A stretch of DNA of 64,000 nt from Aphodoplasma sp045592745 (GTDB taxonomy: Bacteria > Bacillota > Clostridia > UBA1381 > UMGS1253), in the NCBI GenBank assembly GCA_045592745.1, contig JAZNVH010000009.1, forward strand, positions 1-64,000, given 5' to 3'. The position numbers and the translations under genes were made by a program. The notes under the pieces are model-generated. The model was not told the DNA's origin. It ran no database searches and saw only the letters and a program-made list of their open reading frames with translations. Below are positions 16,745 to 24,950 of this stretch, piece after piece. Numbering within the stretch: the stretch's first letter is position 1; each line of letters begins with the position of its first letter.

Positions 16745-17554
16745 ATGAAGACTAGTGTTATTAATTTTTTTAAAAGCGTTTTAATAGGTGCGTCGGCGCT
16801 TATTCCGGGGATAAGCGGCGGTACAATGGCGATTGCGCTTGGTATATATGATACGCTTTTGCGTTCGCTTTCGAGATTTTGTGAAGATAAAAGGAAAAAT
16901 ACTTTATTTTTGACTGTATTTGTGCTTGGTGCAGGAATTGGCATTGTTATGTTTTCAGGATGGGTATTGTGGCTTTTTAATACCTTTGCACTGCCAATGA
17001 TATATTTCTTTATAGGTTGTGTATTTGGAAGTGTTCCGATGCTTTTCAGACGAGGCGGCGTTAAGAAAATCAAAATAGGCGATGTCTTGTGGGTTCTTTT
17101 GGGATATCTTTGTGTAACAGGAGTGTCGCAACTGCCCGTTGGTTTGTGCGTGATTGAGGGGAGCTATTTGTTCAAATTTGTAATGCTTCTTGCCGCGGGG
17201 GTTATTATTGCTGCTGCATTTATATTGCCCGGCATAAGCACGTCGTATATACTTTTGCTTTTGGGAATTTATGATATTACATTAACTGCAATTTATAGTT
17301 TTAATATTGCTTTTTTATTGCCGCTTGTTGCCGGTGGATTAGTGGGCACGTTTTTATGTGCACGCATTTTGGAAAATGCGCTAAAACGCCACAGTAAGCA
17401 AAGCTATATGCTCATTATAGGATTTGTGCTTGGTTCTGTGTTTGAAATTGTACCGGGTTTGCCTGTGGGAGCAGAGTCTTTTGTATGCGTATTGACTTTT
17501 GCGCTTGGTTTTTTACTTATAAAAATCATTCTTCGTTACAGCGAGGAAAAATAA
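16745..17554 (+). CDS. popT: DUF368 membrane protein, probable polyprenyl-phosphate transporter (PopT type)
   Basis: A 269-residue polytopic protein. I start it at ATG 16745, six bases after AGGTG; a GTG at 16736 lies in that site. Two internally related signatures are visible: ALIPGISGGTMAIALG near residue 15-35 and FILPGISTSYILLLLGIYD near 160-180, as expected for the inverted-repeat DUF368 fold. DUF368 proteins have been described as undecaprenyl-phosphate transporters that recycle the lipid carrier of wall synthesis. The gene follows ribU by 75 bases with no clear terminator between. Confidence 0.82.
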   Translation: MKTSVINFFKSVLIGASALIPGISGGTMAIALGIYDTLLRSLSRFCEDKRKNTLFLTVFVLGAGIGIVMFSGWVLWLFNTFALPMIYFFIGCVFGSVPMLFRRGGVKKIKIGDVLWVLLGYLCVTGVSQLPVGLCVIEGSYLFKFVMLLAAGVIIAAAFILPGISTSYILLLLGIYDITLTAIYSFNIAFLLPLVAGGLVGTFLCARILENALKRHSKQSYMLIIGFVLGSVFEIVPGLPVGAESFVCVLTFALGFLLIKIILRYSEEK

Positions 17555-17589
17555 GAAGAGTAAAAATTTCAAAAAATATAAAAAAGTAC

Positions 17590-17618
17590 TTGATAAAACT
17601 TTGGCTTTGTGTTAAAAT
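17590..17618 (+). promoter_or_regulatory. Promoter of secG
   Basis: TTGATA at 17590-17595 and TAAAAT at 17613-17618 with a 17-base spacer. Confidence 0.65.
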
Positions 17619-17677
17619 ATGGTGTGTATGAAATTTTGATTTATAAAATACTAATGAATATACAGGAGGTAGTAAAA

Positions 17678-17926
17678 ATGCAGGTTCTTCAGAATATAGT
17701 AATGGTGCTACATATAATAGCATCACTCGTATTGATAGTTGTCGTACTTTTCCAGTCGGGAAAAACAGCAGGTTTGTCAGGTAGTATTGCCGGCGGTGCT
17801 GAAACATTTTTTGGCAAGAACAAGGGCAGAACTATTGATGCATTGCTTGAGAAGTGGACAGCAGCTTTTGCAGTGTTGTTTCTTATAACATCAATTGCAT
17901 TGGCAGTTATTGTTACAACTCGCTAA
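17678..17926 (+). CDS. secG: Preprotein translocase subunit SecG
   Basis: An 82-residue membrane protein with two hydrophobic helices (about residues 3-24 and 52-76) joined by a cytoplasmic loop. The loop carries the family pattern FQSGKTAGLSGSIAGGAETFFGK. It assists SecYE in protein export. The start is ATG 17678, seven bases after CAGGAGGT; an in-frame ATG further upstream precedes the ribosome site and is rejected. It is transcribed alone, with its own promoter and terminator. Confidence 0.95.
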   Translation: MQVLQNIVMVLHIIASLVLIVVVLFQSGKTAGLSGSIAGGAETFFGKNKGRTIDALLEKWTAAFAVLFLITSIALAVIVTTR

Positions 17927-17955
17927 GCTGAGGTAAAAACGAACTATAAACAAAG

Positions 17956-17988
17956 ATAGCTCACACATTGTGTGGGCTTATTTTTTTG
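17956..17988 (+). terminator. Terminator after secG
   Basis: AGCTCACACA pairs with TGTGGGCT (one G-U pair) around a short loop, followed by seven T. Confidence 0.8.
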
Positions 17989-18027
17989 CTTTTTGCGGAA
18001 AACAAACAAAAAAGTGATTCTTTCAAG

Positions 18028-18050
18028 CAAAAACAAAAATAAACACAGAA
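18028..18050 (+). promoter_or_regulatory. Candidate operator of the BMC locus, first promoter
   Basis: CAAAAACAAAAATAAA at 18028-18043 runs into AACACAGAA at 18042-18050, just upstream of the -35 box of the diol dehydratase gene. The same 16-mer and three copies of AACACAGAA occur before the aldolase gene at 22422-22487. I propose it as the binding site of the DeoR-family protein encoded at 30460; this is inference. Confidence 0.5.
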
Positions 18051-18057
18051 AAAAGTG

Positions 18058-18086
18058 TTGACTTTTTCTTTGTTTGAATATATAAT
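18058..18086 (+). promoter_or_regulatory. First promoter of the BMC locus
   Basis: TTGACT at 18058-18063 and TATAAT at 18081-18086 with a 17-base spacer, 62 bases before the start of the glycyl-radical enzyme. Confidence 0.8.
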
Positions 18087-18148
18087 AAAAGAGGATAAAA
18101 GATTTTTAAAGGAAAATCAAAGAACAAATGAGTACCGGAGGTGCTTTT

Positions 18149-20665
18149 ATGAAACAATATCTTACACAAAAAATTCAAAAGAGCGAGCGTATAGATAAGC
18201 TTGTTGAAGGGCTTTTTGCAAACGCTCCCGAAATTGAAACGGATCGTGCGGTGTTGCTTACAGAAAGCTATAAGCAGACCGAGGGTGAGCCGATTATAAC
18301 AAGACGTGCAAAGGCGTTTTATCATATTTTGAAAAACATTCCTGTTACAATACGTCCTAATGAGCTTATTGTCGGCAGCGCTACAAAGGCTCCGAGAAGT
18401 TGTCAGCTTTTTCCGGAGTTTTCGTGCGAGTGGCTACTAGGTGAGCTTGATACAATAGCTGACCGTGACGCAGACAAGTTCTATGTTTCGGAAGAAAACA
18501 AAAAGATTATCCGTGAAACATATAAGTATTGGATTGGTAAAACAACGAGCGACCTTGCTTCAGAGTTTATGTCAGATGAGGCTAAGCTTGCTATTGAGCA
18601 TAACATTTTTACACCGGGCAACTATTTTTATAATGGTATAGGACACGTTACTGTAAATTATGGTAAGGTGCTTAAAATAGGTTATAAGGGTATTATGCAG
18701 GAGGCGGCAACGGAGCTTGCTCGCTGTGACGTGGGCGATGCTAACTATGTAACAAAGAGCCACTTTTTGAAGGCTGTTATATTAAGCTGCGAGGCTGCAA
18801 TTCTCTATGCAAAGCGTTACAGTGCACTCGCAAAAGAGATGGCAGCAAAGGAAACTAGTCCGACTCGCAAAGCAGAGCTTGAACAGATTGCTAAAAACTG
18901 TGACAGAGTACCCGAAAACGGCGCGCAGAGCTTTTATGAAGCTTGTCAGTCGTTCTGGTTTGTTCAGATGCTTATACAGACAGAGTCAAGTGGACACTCG
19001 ATTTCACCGGGACGTTTTGATATGTATATGTATCCTTATTATGAAAAGGATATAAAGAGTGGCAAGATTACAATAGAGCAGGCGCAGGAGTATATCGACT
19101 GCTTATGGGTAAAACTCAACGATTTGAGCAAGGCGCGTGACGCCGCTTCGGCAGAAGGCTTTGCAGGTTACAGTATGTTCCAGAATCTTATCTGTGGCGG
19201 ACAGGACTCGAGCGGCGTTGATTCGACAAATGATTTGTCATTTATGTGTATAGAAGCATCAATGCATGTCTTCCTTCCACAGCCGTCTTTGTCAATCCGT
19301 GTACATAGCAGAACTCCTCAGGAGCTTATGTTAAAGGCTGCTGAGCTTACACGTACAGGTATTGGACTTCCGGCATATTACAACGACGAAGTTATTATAC
19401 CTCAGCTTATAAGCAGAGGGCTTAAAGCAGAGGATGCGCGTGACTATAATATTATAGGATGCGTTGAGCCGCAAAAATCTGGCAAAACAGATGGCTGGCA
19501 CGATGCAGCGTTCTTTAATATGCTCCGCCCGCTTGAACTTGTTTTCAGCAACGGCGTATCAAACGGAAAGCAGATAAGTATAAAAACCGGCGATGTTTGC
19601 AATATGCAGACATTTGAAGAGTTTTATGATGCATATAAAAAGCAGATGGACTATATGGTAAAGCTTATGGTTAACTCTGACAACGCTATTGACGTTGCAC
19701 ATAGTCTTCGTGCACCGCTTCCGTATCTTTCGTCTATGATAGAAGATTGCATCGGTCGTGGCAAGAGCGCTCAGGAAGGCGGAGCGATTTACAACTTTAC
19801 CGGACCGCAGGGCTTTGGTATATCAAACATGGCTGACGCACTTTATGCGGTAAAGAAGCTTGTATATGACGAGAAGAAGTTTACAATGAAGCAGCTTAAA
19901 GAAGCGCTTGAGCACAACTTTGGTAAGGGAGCGGCTGATGAGGCTGTTCTTACAGAAAAAATTGTTCGTGAGCTTGTGAAAAATGGTGCTAAGGCTGATG
20001 AAGAGCTTGTAAAACGCGTATACAATGAAGTAAGTGCCAGTGCAAAAGGCGGAAATAACGAATACTCAAAGATTCATGATATGATAGAGTCTGTTAATAA
20101 ATTCGGTAATGATATAGACGAGGTTGACGCATTTGCGCGCGATGTTGCCTATACTTACACAAAACCGGTTGAAAAATATAAAAACCCCCGTGGCGGAATT
20201 TACCATGCAGGACTTTATCCTGTCTCGGCAAATGTGCCGCTTGGAAAACAGACCGGTGCAACTCCTGACGGACGTTATGCCGAGATGCCGATTGCTGATG
20301 GCGTTTCGCCTGCTGCCGGACGTGATGTTCAGGGCCCGACTGCTGCGGCAAACTCGGTGGCAAAGCTTGACCACTTTGTAGCATCAAACGGAACATTGTT
20401 TAATATGAAGTTCCATCCGTCAGCGCTTGCAGGACAGAGCGGACTTGAAAGCTTTGTTGCACTCGTTCGTGGATACTTTGATCAGAAGGGAAGCCATGTG
20501 CAGTTTAACGTAGTAAGCAGAGAAACGCTTCTTGATGCACAGAAGCATCCTGAAAAATATAAGAGTCTTGTTGTTCGTGTTGCAGGATACAGTGCGTTGT
20601 TTACAACACTTTCGCGCTCCTTGCAGGACGACATTATAAGACGTACAGAGCAGAAAAAGTTTTAG
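18149..20665 (+). CDS. Glycyl-radical diol dehydratase (B12-independent), BMC-associated
   Basis: An 838-residue glycyl-radical enzyme. ATG 18149 is chosen because CGGAGGTG lies seven bases upstream; ATG 18128 precedes that site. The active-site loop IIGCVEPQKSGKTDGWHD holds Cys438, Glu440 and Asp452, the spacing known for glycerol/1,2-propanediol dehydratases, and His166 in GHVTVNY matches their second catalytic His. GHSISPGRFD is also diol-dehydratase-like. The radical site is Gly813 in RVAGYSALF. The enzyme should convert (S)-1,2-propanediol to propionaldehyde, with glycerol as another possible substrate; choline lyase is less likely from these residues and the aldolase neighbour. No N-terminal encapsulation helix is evident. 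Confidence 0.93.
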   Translation: MKQYLTQKIQKSERIDKLVEGLFANAPEIETDRAVLLTESYKQTEGEPIITRRAKAFYHILKNIPVTIRPNELIVGSATKAPRSCQLFPEFSCEWLLGELDTIADRDADKFYVSEENKKIIRETYKYWIGKTTSDLASEFMSDEAKLAIEHNIFTPGNYFYNGIGHVTVNYGKVLKIGYKGIMQEAATELARCDVGDANYVTKSHFLKAVILSCEAAILYAKRYSALAKEMAAKETSPTRKAELEQIAKNCDRVPENGAQSFYEACQSFWFVQMLIQTESSGHSISPGRFDMYMYPYYEKDIKSGKITIEQAQEYIDCLWVKLNDLSKARDAASAEGFAGYSMFQNLICGGQDSSGVDSTNDLSFMCIEASMHVFLPQPSLSIRVHSRTPQELMLKAAELTRTGIGLPAYYNDEVIIPQLISRGLKAEDARDYNIIGCVEPQKSGKTDGWHDAAFFNMLRPLELVFSNGVSNGKQISIKTGDVCNMQTFEEFYDAYKKQMDYMVKLMVNSDNAIDVAHSLRAPLPYLSSMIEDCIGRGKSAQEGGAIYNFTGPQGFGISNMADALYAVKKLVYDEKKFTMKQLKEALEHNFGKGAADEAVLTEKIVRELVKNGAKADEELVKRVYNEVSASAKGGNNEYSKIHDMIESVNKFGNDIDEVDAFARDVAYTYTKPVEKYKNPRGGIYHAGLYPVSANVPLGKQTGATPDGRYAEMPIADGVSPAAGRDVQGPTAAANSVAKLDHFVASNGTLFNMKFHPSALAGQSGLESFVALVRGYFDQKGSHVQFNVVSRETLLDAQKHPEKYKSLVVRVAGYSALFTTLSRSLQDDIIRRTEQKKF

Positions 20666-20734
20666 TTTGTTTAGCGCACAGGGACGTATAAGCTGACATT
20701 TATACATCTTTGTATGGGAAATGGAGAAAGTTTA

Positions 20735-21526
20735 ATGCAAAACGAAATTAATCAGACAGGACGAATATTTGACATACAGCGTTTTTCGGTGCATGACGGC
20801 CCGGGTGTGCGCACAATAGTGTTTTTAAAAGGTTGTCTTTTAAGGTGTAGATGGTGCTGTAATCCCGAGTCACAAAACTATAAGATTGAACAGATGGCAC
20901 TTGCGGACGGTGGCACAAAAACCGTTGGACGTGATGTTACTGTCGGTGAGGTTTTGGCTGAGGTTCAAAAAGATGCTGTATATTATCGTCGTTCGGGCGG
21001 AGGAGCAACGCTTTCGGGCGGTGAATGTCTTTGCCAGGCGGATTTTACACATGCGCTTTTAAAAACCTTTAAGGCTAATTCGATAAATACGGCGATTGAA
21101 ACAACACTTTGCGCTGATTACGCTGTGATAGAAAGAATTATTCCGTATACAGACACATTTTTGGTTGATGTGAAGCATACTAACTTTGAAAAACACAAAG
21201 AATTTACAACACGTTCAAATGAGCTTATGCTTGACAACTTACGCCGTCTGTCAAAAGAGGGCAAACACATCATAGTTCGCGTGCCTACGATACCGACGTT
21301 CAATGCTACTGCCGAGGAAATCCGCCAGGTTGCACAGTTTGTGCGTTCGCTTGAAACGGTAAATGAAATGCACCTTTTGCCATATCACAACTTTGGTAGC
21401 GACAAGTATAAAAATCTTGGGCGCGACTATCTTATGAAGGACATACAAACTCCGAGTGATGAGCATATGCAAATGCTTAAAGAGGTTGTTATATCGGAAG
21501 GAATTAAGTGCCAGATTGGCGGCTAA
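20735..21526 (+). CDS. Glycyl-radical enzyme activating enzyme (radical SAM)
   Basis: Generates the Gly radical on the dehydratase by S-adenosylmethionine cleavage. The radical SAM motif is C-x3-C-x2-C at Cys34, Cys38 and Cys41 (GCLLRCRWCCNPES). TLSGGECL and the VDVKH segment are typical of the PFL-activase group. The start is ATG 20735 after TGGAGAAAG; ATG 20714 is upstream of that site. At 263 residues it lacks the ferredoxin-like insert with two extra 4Fe-4S clusters found in most activases of decarboxylases and diol dehydratases, and so resembles pyruvate formate-lyase activase in architecture. Confidence 0.93.
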   Translation: MQNEINQTGRIFDIQRFSVHDGPGVRTIVFLKGCLLRCRWCCNPESQNYKIEQMALADGGTKTVGRDVTVGEVLAEVQKDAVYYRRSGGGATLSGGECLCQADFTHALLKTFKANSINTAIETTLCADYAVIERIIPYTDTFLVDVKHTNFEKHKEFTTRSNELMLDNLRRLSKEGKHIIVRVPTIPTFNATAEEIRQVAQFVRSLETVNEMHLLPYHNFGSDKYKNLGRDYLMKDIQTPSDEHMQMLKEVVISEGIKCQIGG

Positions 21527-21559
21527 AACATATAACTGCAAAGGAAAGGCAGATGTATT

Positions 21560-21943
21560 ATGGAACCAATAAATTTTTCAAATATGGAAATACATGACAA
21601 AATGCGTATTATACAAGAGCTGGTACCGGGTAAGCAGATAACTCTTGCACACATAATTGCAAATCCCGACAGAATTCTTTACAAAAAACTGGGACTTGAT
21701 CCGGCGGTTGATTATTCAAAGGCGGCAATTGGAATTGTGACAATGTCACCTTCAGAAACTGCAATTATTGCGGCGGATATTGCTACAAAGGCATCGGGCA
21801 TAGAAATTGGTTTTGTTGATCGTTTCAGCGGTACACTCATTGTAACTGGTACAGTGTCGGAGGTTGATGCTGCGCTAAAGGCTCTTTGTGATTATGTAAA
21901 GGAAGTATTGGGCTTTTCAGTTTGCCCTATAACGAGAACATAA
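21560..21943 (+). CDS. BMC shell protein, EutS/PduU type (permuted BMC-H)
   Basis: A 127-residue shell subunit with the circularly permuted BMC fold. RIIQELVPGKQITLAHII is the N-terminal strand-rich start of EutS/PduU, followed by AIGIVTMSPSETAIIAADIATKA (given here in part: TMSPSETAIIAADI) and the terminal GFSVCPITRT. It should form hexamers with a beta-barrel plug over the pore. ATG 21560 follows AAGGAAAGG. Confidence 0.93.
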   Translation: MEPINFSNMEIHDKMRIIQELVPGKQITLAHIIANPDRILYKKLGLDPAVDYSKAAIGIVTMSPSETAIIAADIATKASGIEIGFVDRFSGTLIVTGTVSEVDAALKALCDYVKEVLGFSVCPITRT

Positions 21944-21944
21944 T

Positions 21945-22394
21945 ATGAAAAAGATGATACTTGTTGGCAGAAGTGAGTGCGGAAAAACTACGCTTACCCA
22001 AGCCTTAAAAGGTGAAAAAATTGATTATCACAAAACTCAATACATAAATTATTACGATGTTTTAATTGACACACCCGGAGAATATGCTGAAAATGCTACG
22101 CTTGGCAGAGCGCTTGCCCTTTATGCTTATGAGGCAGATGTGATTGGGATGCTTGTAAGTGCGACAGAGCCGTATTGCTTGTATCCACCGTGCTGCACAG
22201 CACAGGTAAACCGCGAGGTTATTGGAATAGTAACACAGATTGACCATCCTGATGCAAATGTGGAGCGTGCGACGTCGTGGCTTGAGCTTGCGGGCTGTGA
22301 ATTGATTTTCCCGGTTTCATCGACTACGGGAGAAGGCATTCAGGATTTGATAGATTATCTTGCTATCGACAGAAAACCACAAAAATTCAGATAA
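21945..22394 (+). CDS. EutP/PduV-like small GTPase of the microcompartment
   Basis: A 149-residue P-loop protein with Walker A GRSECGKT (residues 8-15), DTPGEYAENA as the G3 region and TQID near residue 98 as the G4 region. EutP/PduV proteins are BMC-associated; Salmonella PduV is linked to filament-associated movement of the compartments, and EutP has been reported as an acetate kinase in one case. It starts one base after the EutS-type stop without a strong ribosome site of its own, so translation is probably coupled. Confidence 0.9.
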   Translation: MKKMILVGRSECGKTTLTQALKGEKIDYHKTQYINYYDVLIDTPGEYAENATLGRALALYAYEADVIGMLVSATEPYCLYPPCCTAQVNREVIGIVTQIDHPDANVERATSWLELAGCELIFPVSSTTGEGIQDLIDYLAIDRKPQKFR

Positions 22395-22421
22395 AAACCA
22401 CATAAAATCTAACAGAAAATA

Positions 22422-22487
22422 CAAAAACAAAAATAAATTTATCAAAAAACACAGAAAAACACAGAATTTTTATTGACAAACACAGAA
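22422..22487 (+). promoter_or_regulatory. Candidate operator array, second BMC promoter
   Basis: The 16-mer CAAAAACAAAAATAAA (22422-22437) is followed by AACACAGAA at 22448-22456, 22458-22466 and 22479-22487. The first two copies are spaced exactly 10 bases; the third lies between the -35 and -10 boxes, a place where a bound repressor would block transcription. Direct repeats of this kind fit DeoR-family operators. Confidence 0.55.
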
Positions 22488-22501
22488 AAAATATGTATAA
22501 T
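22473..22501 (+). promoter_or_regulatory. Second promoter of the BMC locus
   Basis: TTGACA at 22473-22478 and TATAAT at 22496-22501 with a 17-base spacer, 57 bases before the aldolase start. It drives the aldolase, dehydrogenase and most shell genes. Confidence 0.85.
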
Positions 22502-22557
22502 AAAATTGCGGATAAAAAATAACATATAACAATAATGATAGAAGGAGTGATTTTGAT

Positions 22558-23358
22558 ATGGTATCAGAATACGAAATCAAAAAAGAAATTTGTGAAATCG
22601 GAAAAAGAATTTATAACAGAGGCATGGTTGCTGCAAATGACGGTAACATTTCTGTTAAGCTTTCCGATAACGAATTTTTGTGCACGCCTACAGGTGTAAG
22701 TAAGGGCTTTATGACTCCTGAATATATCTGTAAGGTAGATGCAAAGGGTAATGTTATCCAGGCAAACAAGGGTTTCAAGCCTTCATCGGAAATTAAGATG
22801 CACATGCGCGTGTATAAGGAAAGACCCGATGTAAAGAGCGTTGTGCATGCTCATCCTATGTATGCAACAGGCTTTGCTATCGCAGGTATTCCGCTTACAC
22901 AGCCGATTATGCCCGAGGCAGTTATCGCTCTTGGCTGTGTACCGATTGCTGAGTACGGCACACCTTCGACAGAGGAAATTCCGGATGCTGTTTCAAAGTA
23001 TTTGCAGCATTATGATGCGGTTTTGCTTGAGAATCACGGTGCACTTACATACTCAGATTCACTTCTCAGCGCTTATCACAAGATGGAGTCTGTTGAGTTT
23101 TATGCAAAGCTTCTCTACATATCAAAGCAGCTTGGTGGTCCGAAGGAGCTTTCGGAGGCACAGGTTCAGAGATTGTATGAAATAAGAAGACAGTTCGGCA
23201 TGACAGGTAAGCATCCTGCAGATATTTGCCCCAACGCTAAAAACGGTAAGGCAAGTTGCCACGCTTGCAGTGGATCCTGTGGAAGCAAAAAATCAGATGC
23301 CGATGCTGATATAGTAGCAGCTATCACAAAGAAAGTACTTGAGCAGCTTGGTAAATAA
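22558..23358 (+). CDS. Class II aldolase (fuculose/rhamnulose-phosphate type) with encapsulation tail
   Basis: Residues 1-215 form a class II aldolase/adducin domain: NDGNISVK near residue 27, the catalytic Glu in PSSEIKMHMRVY, zinc-ligand histidines His97 and His99 (VVHAHPM) and His160 (ENHGALT). It should split a 6-deoxyketose 1-phosphate into DHAP and L-lactaldehyde. After the catalytic domain come a Cys-rich linker (ASCHACSGSCGSKK) and a C-terminal amphipathic helix (DADIVAAITKKVLEQLGK), which looks like a BMC encapsulation peptide. FucA/RhaD cannot be told apart from sequence reading alone. It is the first gene behind the second BMC promoter. Confidence 0.9.
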   Translation: MVSEYEIKKEICEIGKRIYNRGMVAANDGNISVKLSDNEFLCTPTGVSKGFMTPEYICKVDAKGNVIQANKGFKPSSEIKMHMRVYKERPDVKSVVHAHPMYATGFAIAGIPLTQPIMPEAVIALGCVPIAEYGTPSTEEIPDAVSKYLQHYDAVLLENHGALTYSDSLLSAYHKMESVEFYAKLLYISKQLGGPKELSEAQVQRLYEIRRQFGMTGKHPADICPNAKNGKASCHACSGSCGSKKSDADADIVAAITKKVLEQLGK

Positions 23359-23388
23359 GAAACAAAAACGTGTAAGGAGTCTTGAATT

Positions 23389-24591
23389 ATGGATATGAAT
23401 TCACAAAATATTGAACAAATAGTACAAGGCGTTCTTGCCAGACTTCATGAAGAGGGAGCAACAGCAGCATCATCTGCGCCGAAGGCTGTACCTGCTACAT
23501 CCAAGGCTGCAGTTTTGACAAAGCTTGAGAATTATGATATCAAAGAGTTTCCTATTCCCGAACTTGGCGATGACGATATACTTGTAAAAGTGGAGGGCTG
23601 CGGTATATGCGGTACTGACGCTCATGAGTTTAAGCGTGACCCGTTTTCACTTATCCCTGTTGTACTTGGTCACGAGGGTACAGGCGAAATCGTAAAAATG
23701 GGTAAAAACGTAAAAAAAGACAGCGCAGGCAAGAATCTTAAAGTTGGTGACAAGGTTGTTACATGTATGATTTTTGCTGACGACCCCGATATTACAATGT
23801 ATGACCTTAACAAACAAAACGTTGGTGCAGGTGACATTTACGGTCTTATGCCTGATGATGACATTCACCTTAACGGTTGGTTTGCAGATTACATGGTAAT
23901 CCGCGGTGGTTCGACAGTATTTAACGTAAGCGACCTTAGTCTTGATGAAAGAATTTTGATAGAGCCTTGTGCGGTTTTAATCCACGCAGTAGAGCGTGCA
24001 AAGACAACAGGCATACTTCGTTTTAACAGCAACGTTGTAGTACAGGGCTGCGGTCCTATCGGTCTTATATGTATAGCTGTTTTGCGTACAATGGGTATTG
24101 AAAATATCACAGCGGTTGACGGCGAACAGAAAAGACTTGATTTTGCACTCAAAATGGGCGCAACAAAGACAGTTAACTTTAAGGATTACAAAGGCGCTGA
24201 TGAGCTTGCAAATGCAGTTGCAAACACATTTGATGGCAAGTTTGCAGATTTTGCATTCCAGTGCACAGGTTCACCTATTGCACATAGTAACATCTACAAG
24301 TTTGTAAGAAAGGGCGGCGGTCTTTGCGAGCTTGGCTTCTTTATAAATGGCGGTGACACAACTATCAACCCACACTTTGATATATGCTCAAAAGAGCTTA
24401 CTTTGGTTGGCTCATGGGTATACACACTTCGTGATTATGCAACAACATTTGATTTCATGAAGAGAGCGAAGGGTATTGGTATCCCGCTCGGCGACCTTAT
24501 CACACACAGATTCTCACTCGACCAGATTAATGAGGCTCACAGAGTAAATCTTAATATGGAAGGTCTTAAAATTGTAATTATAAACGATTAA
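23389..24591 (+). CDS. Zn-dependent alcohol dehydrogenase with N-terminal encapsulation helix
   Basis: A 400-residue medium-chain dehydrogenase. Residues 1-22 (IEQIVQGVLARLHEE) form an amphipathic helix typical of BMC targeting, followed by an Ala-rich linker to about residue 45. The catalytic domain shows GCGICGTDAHEF, GHEGTGEIV and the Rossmann motif VQGCGPIGLI. It is likely to oxidise or reduce propanol/propionaldehyde with NAD and may also reduce lactaldehyde to 1,2-propanediol. No iron-type PduQ dehydrogenase is encoded in the locus, so this enzyme is the only alcohol dehydrogenase available in it. Confidence 0.88.
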   Translation: MDMNSQNIEQIVQGVLARLHEEGATAASSAPKAVPATSKAAVLTKLENYDIKEFPIPELGDDDILVKVEGCGICGTDAHEFKRDPFSLIPVVLGHEGTGEIVKMGKNVKKDSAGKNLKVGDKVVTCMIFADDPDITMYDLNKQNVGAGDIYGLMPDDDIHLNGWFADYMVIRGGSTVFNVSDLSLDERILIEPCAVLIHAVERAKTTGILRFNSNVVVQGCGPIGLICIAVLRTMGIENITAVDGEQKRLDFALKMGATKTVNFKDYKGADELANAVANTFDGKFADFAFQCTGSPIAHSNIYKFVRKGGGLCELGFFINGGDTTINPHFDICSKELTLVGSWVYTLRDYATTFDFMKRAKGIGIPLGDLITHRFSLDQINEAHRVNLNMEGLKIVIIND

Positions 24592-24643
24592 GTTTATAAA
24601 TTAATAAAAAATTTATATAAAAAATTTAAGGAGGAACTAAAAA

Positions 24644-24925
24644 ATGGCACAGGAAGCATTAGGTATGGTAGAAACAAGAGGTCTTGTAGCATCAATTGAG
24701 GCTGCAGACGCAATGGTAAAGGCAGCAGAGGTTGTACTTATCGGAACAGAGAAAATCGGTTCTGGACTCGTAAGCGTAATGGTACGCGGCGACGTAGGTG
24801 CAGTTAAGGCTGCTGTTGAAGCAGGCGGTGTATGCGCATCAAAGCTTGGTGAGCTCGTAGCTACACACGTTATTCCGCGTCCTCACAGTGATGTTGAGAA
24901 GATTTTGCCTAAGTTTAAAGACTAA
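24644..24925 (+). CDS. BMC-H shell protein (PduA/EutM type), canonical
   Basis: A 93-residue single-domain hexameric shell protein: EALGMVETRGLVASIEAAD at the N-terminus, pore motif KIGSG and the C-terminal HVIPRPHSDVEKILP. ATG 24644 follows TTAAGGAGGAAC. It is nearly identical to the BMC domain encoded at 25071-25346, including the ribosome site, so the two arose by a tandem duplication. Confidence 0.97.
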   Translation: MAQEALGMVETRGLVASIEAADAMVKAAEVVLIGTEKIGSGLVSVMVRGDVGAVKAAVEAGGVCASKLGELVATHVIPRPHSDVEKILPKFKD

Positions 24926-24950
24926 TTTAAAATTAGGAAGGTGAACAACT

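Noticed and set aside
18128..20665. Longer start of the diol dehydratase at ATG 18128
   Set aside because: The ribosome site CGGAGGTG lies after this ATG and seven bases before ATG 18149, which gives a normal N-terminus.
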